Source of the DNA: Acidobacteriota bacterium
GTDB lineage: Bacteria > Acidobacteriota > Vicinamibacteria > Vicinamibacterales > 2-12-FULL-66-21
Direction of reading: 5' to 3'
DNA length: 8,654 nt
Assembly: GCA_013362195.1 (NCBI GenBank)
Contig: JABFWM010000362.1
Coordinates: 1-8,654, forward strand
Every line of letters begins with the position of its first letter. Position 1 is the stretch's first letter. The notes beneath the pieces were generated by a model that saw nothing but the letters and a program-made list of their open reading frames with translations, did not search any database and had not been told where the DNA came from. The position numbers and the translations under genes were made by a program. Shown in pieces: positions 8,101 to 8,654 of the stretch.

Positions 8101-8109
8101 TGCTATATT
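8101..8109 (+). promoter_or_regulatory. Extended -10 promoter of the GAF-domain gene
   Basis: TGCTATATT is an extended -10 element (TGn then TATATT, five of six to TATAAT) in the only clearly AT-rich patch (about 8101-8118) of the spacer. Transcription would begin near 8116. No strong -35 box is seen 16-18 bp upstream. The strand and distance suit the gene starting at 8166. Confidence 0.5.
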
Positions 8110-8148
8110 TGTGTTGAACAGAAGGACTTAGAGGGATCCGGCATTCCA

Positions 8149-8169
8149 ATGGGACGCACAGCCGATTGA
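8149..8169 (+). other. Possible six-residue leader frame overlapping the GAF gene start
   Basis: ATG at 8149 encodes MGRTAD and stops at TGA 8167-8169. A purine-rich AGAGGG (8130-8135) lies 13 nt upstream, better than anything before the GAF starts. Its stop overlaps the TTG at 8166 as TTGA, the geometry of translational coupling. It could instead be the true N-terminus of the GAF protein separated by a one-base indel: one extra T at 8166-8167 would join the two frames. It may also be chance. Confidence 0.25.
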
Positions 8170-8654
8170 CCGGGACCGGTCGGCCGTCTCGCCGCCCGTC
8201 CGGCACCAGTGTGCCGGTTCGACGACGGGCGTCGTCCTCGGCGTCTCCACGCTCGGATCTCGCCAGCCGGCTCAGGTCGCTGCAGAGCGGCCTGCGCGCG
8301 CGGCTTTCGCGCGCAGACGAACTCGCCGGGTTGATTCGCGCCGTCAACTCCACACTGGATCCCGAGCGCGTTGCGGATGCGCTGGTCGCGCACGCCGCCG
8401 ATTGGCTCCCCGCCACAGGATGGCTCGTGCTGGCAATAGACGACGCAGGGCGGATGCGCGCCATGGGCGCGCGCGGCTTGCCGGCAGCGCTCGAACCGGG
8501 CGCCACCGCGGTAGGCCAATGCGTGATCAAGAGCCGCGAGCTCTTCTGTGCCGCCGACATTTCCGTAGATCGACGGTTCGCGGGCGCCGCGCCGGCGGCC
8601 GTTGTCGCGTTTCCGCTCGAATGCCGCGGACGCACCGTCGGCGCGCTCGTGGGC
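8166..8654 (+). CDS. GAF-domain signalling protein, N-terminal part (3'-truncated by window edge)
   Basis: The first 163 residues of a cytoplasmic sensor or signalling protein. Residues 1-30 are Arg/Ser/Pro-rich and probably disordered; 31-60 are helical (DLASRLRSLQSGL, ADELAGLIRAVNSTL); from about 56 a GAF domain begins, with NSTLDPERVADALVAHAADWL, a predicted strand GWLVLAIDDAG, and the late GAF strand VVAFPLECRGRTVGALVG at the edge. GAF domains bind small ligands or mediate dimerisation and regulate an attached output domain. That domain lies beyond the window; GGDEF, histidine kinase, HD-GYP and sigma-54 activator are all possible, and I cannot choose. Start is uncertain: an in-frame stop at 8115-8117 limits the frame, no in-frame ATG precedes the GAF domain, and the candidates are TTG 8166 (coupled to the leader frame) and GTG 8211, neither with a clear ribosome binding site. 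Codon use and composition in the GAF part look normal for a real gene. Confidence 0.8.
   Translation, partial: MTGTGRPSRRPSGTSVPVRRRASSSASPRSDLASRLRSLQSGLRARLSRADELAGLIRAVNSTLDPERVADALVAHAADWLPATGWLVLAIDDAGRMRAMGARGLPAALEPGATAVGQCVIKSRELFCAADISVDRRFAGAAPAAVVAFPLECRGRTVGALVG
8168..8236 (+). promoter_or_regulatory. Cluster of overlapping inverted repeats at the start of the GAF gene
   Basis: GACCG (8168-8172) pairs with CGGTC (8177-8181), taking in part of the TTGA start/stop overlap. CGCCCGTC (8193-8200) pairs with GACGGGCG (8224-8231), enclosing CGGCAC (8201-8206) with GTGCCG (8211-8216) around loop CAGT; the candidate GTG start is in that inner 3' arm. GACGAC (8221-8226) also pairs with GTCGTC (8231-8236), which competes with the outer stem. 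These could hide start codons or switch between states, but the region may simply be coding DNA of high GC. Confidence 0.25.

Larger units (their letters stand above)
7848..8165 (+). other. 318-bp spacer between the receptor and the GAF gene
   Basis: It holds the GC-rich hairpins just after the receptor stop, an extended -10 promoter near 8101 and the leader of the GAF gene. Between about 7925 and 8090 I see no gene, repeat or RNA motif; frames there translate to low-complexity Arg/Pro/Ala-rich peptides. Confidence 0.5.

Noticed and set aside
7738..8169. A plus-strand frame from inside the receptor's 3' end to 8169 encoding about 143 residues
   Set aside because: It overlaps the receptor's conserved C-terminus in another frame and is Arg/Ser/Pro-rich with no domain; only its last seven codons are of possible interest as a leader frame.
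7872..8186. An 11-bp direct repeat CCGGTCGGCCG at 7872-7882 and 8176-8186, considered as an attachment-site or mobile-element footprint
   Set aside because: It is short and pure GC in a GC-rich region, and no integrase, transposase or other mobile gene lies between or near the copies.
1..8654. CRISPR array, tRNA or rRNA gene, insertion sequence, defence or biosynthetic cluster
   Set aside because: No regularly spaced repeats, cloverleaf-like sequence, transposase or nuclease motifs, or other cluster genes were seen; the window is accounted for by four genes and their spacers.

Overview
This is a GC-rich bacterial chromosomal window. Two Oar-type TonB-dependent receptors (very large outer-membrane barrels, one with an N-terminal carboxypeptidase-regulatory-like domain), a PpiD/SurA-like prolyl isomerase and a GAF-domain signalling protein suggest an Acidobacteriota-like organism, perhaps Vicinamibacteria. 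That placement is inferred from gene style; no rRNA or other marker is present.

Layout, left to right. Positions 1-2472 (+) hold the C-terminal 823 residues of a TonB-dependent receptor cut by the left edge. A 41-bp convergent gap carries a strong inverted repeat. Positions 2514-4430 (-) encode a 638-residue membrane-anchored PpiD-like periplasmic prolyl isomerase/chaperone. A 492-bp divergent spacer (4431-4922) holds a probable ppiD promoter and, at its right end, the ribosome binding site of the next gene. Positions 4923-7847 (+) encode a complete 974-residue Oar-type TonB receptor with signal peptide, regulatory-like domain, plug, barrel and terminal phenylalanine. A spacer of about 320 bp with GC-rich hairpins and an extended -10 promoter follows. 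From about 8166 to the right edge (+) lies the N-terminal part of a GAF-domain protein whose output domain is outside the window.

How the genes may work together: the receptors are outer-membrane import or binding proteins, and the PpiD-like protein is the kind of periplasmic foldase that handles newly exported outer-membrane proteins. A folding link is biologically reasonable, but the genes are convergent and divergent rather than co-transcribed, and such genomes often carry many receptors, so the adjacency may be chance. The GAF gene looks like a separate unit.

I see no CRISPR array, insertion sequence, tRNA, rRNA, phage gene or obvious new multi-gene system. The points most worth a second look are three tandem parvulin-like modules in the PpiD-like protein, only one with the usual histidines, and the odd leader of the GAF gene: a six-residue leader frame whose stop overlaps the only early TTG start, followed by mutually exclusive hairpins.
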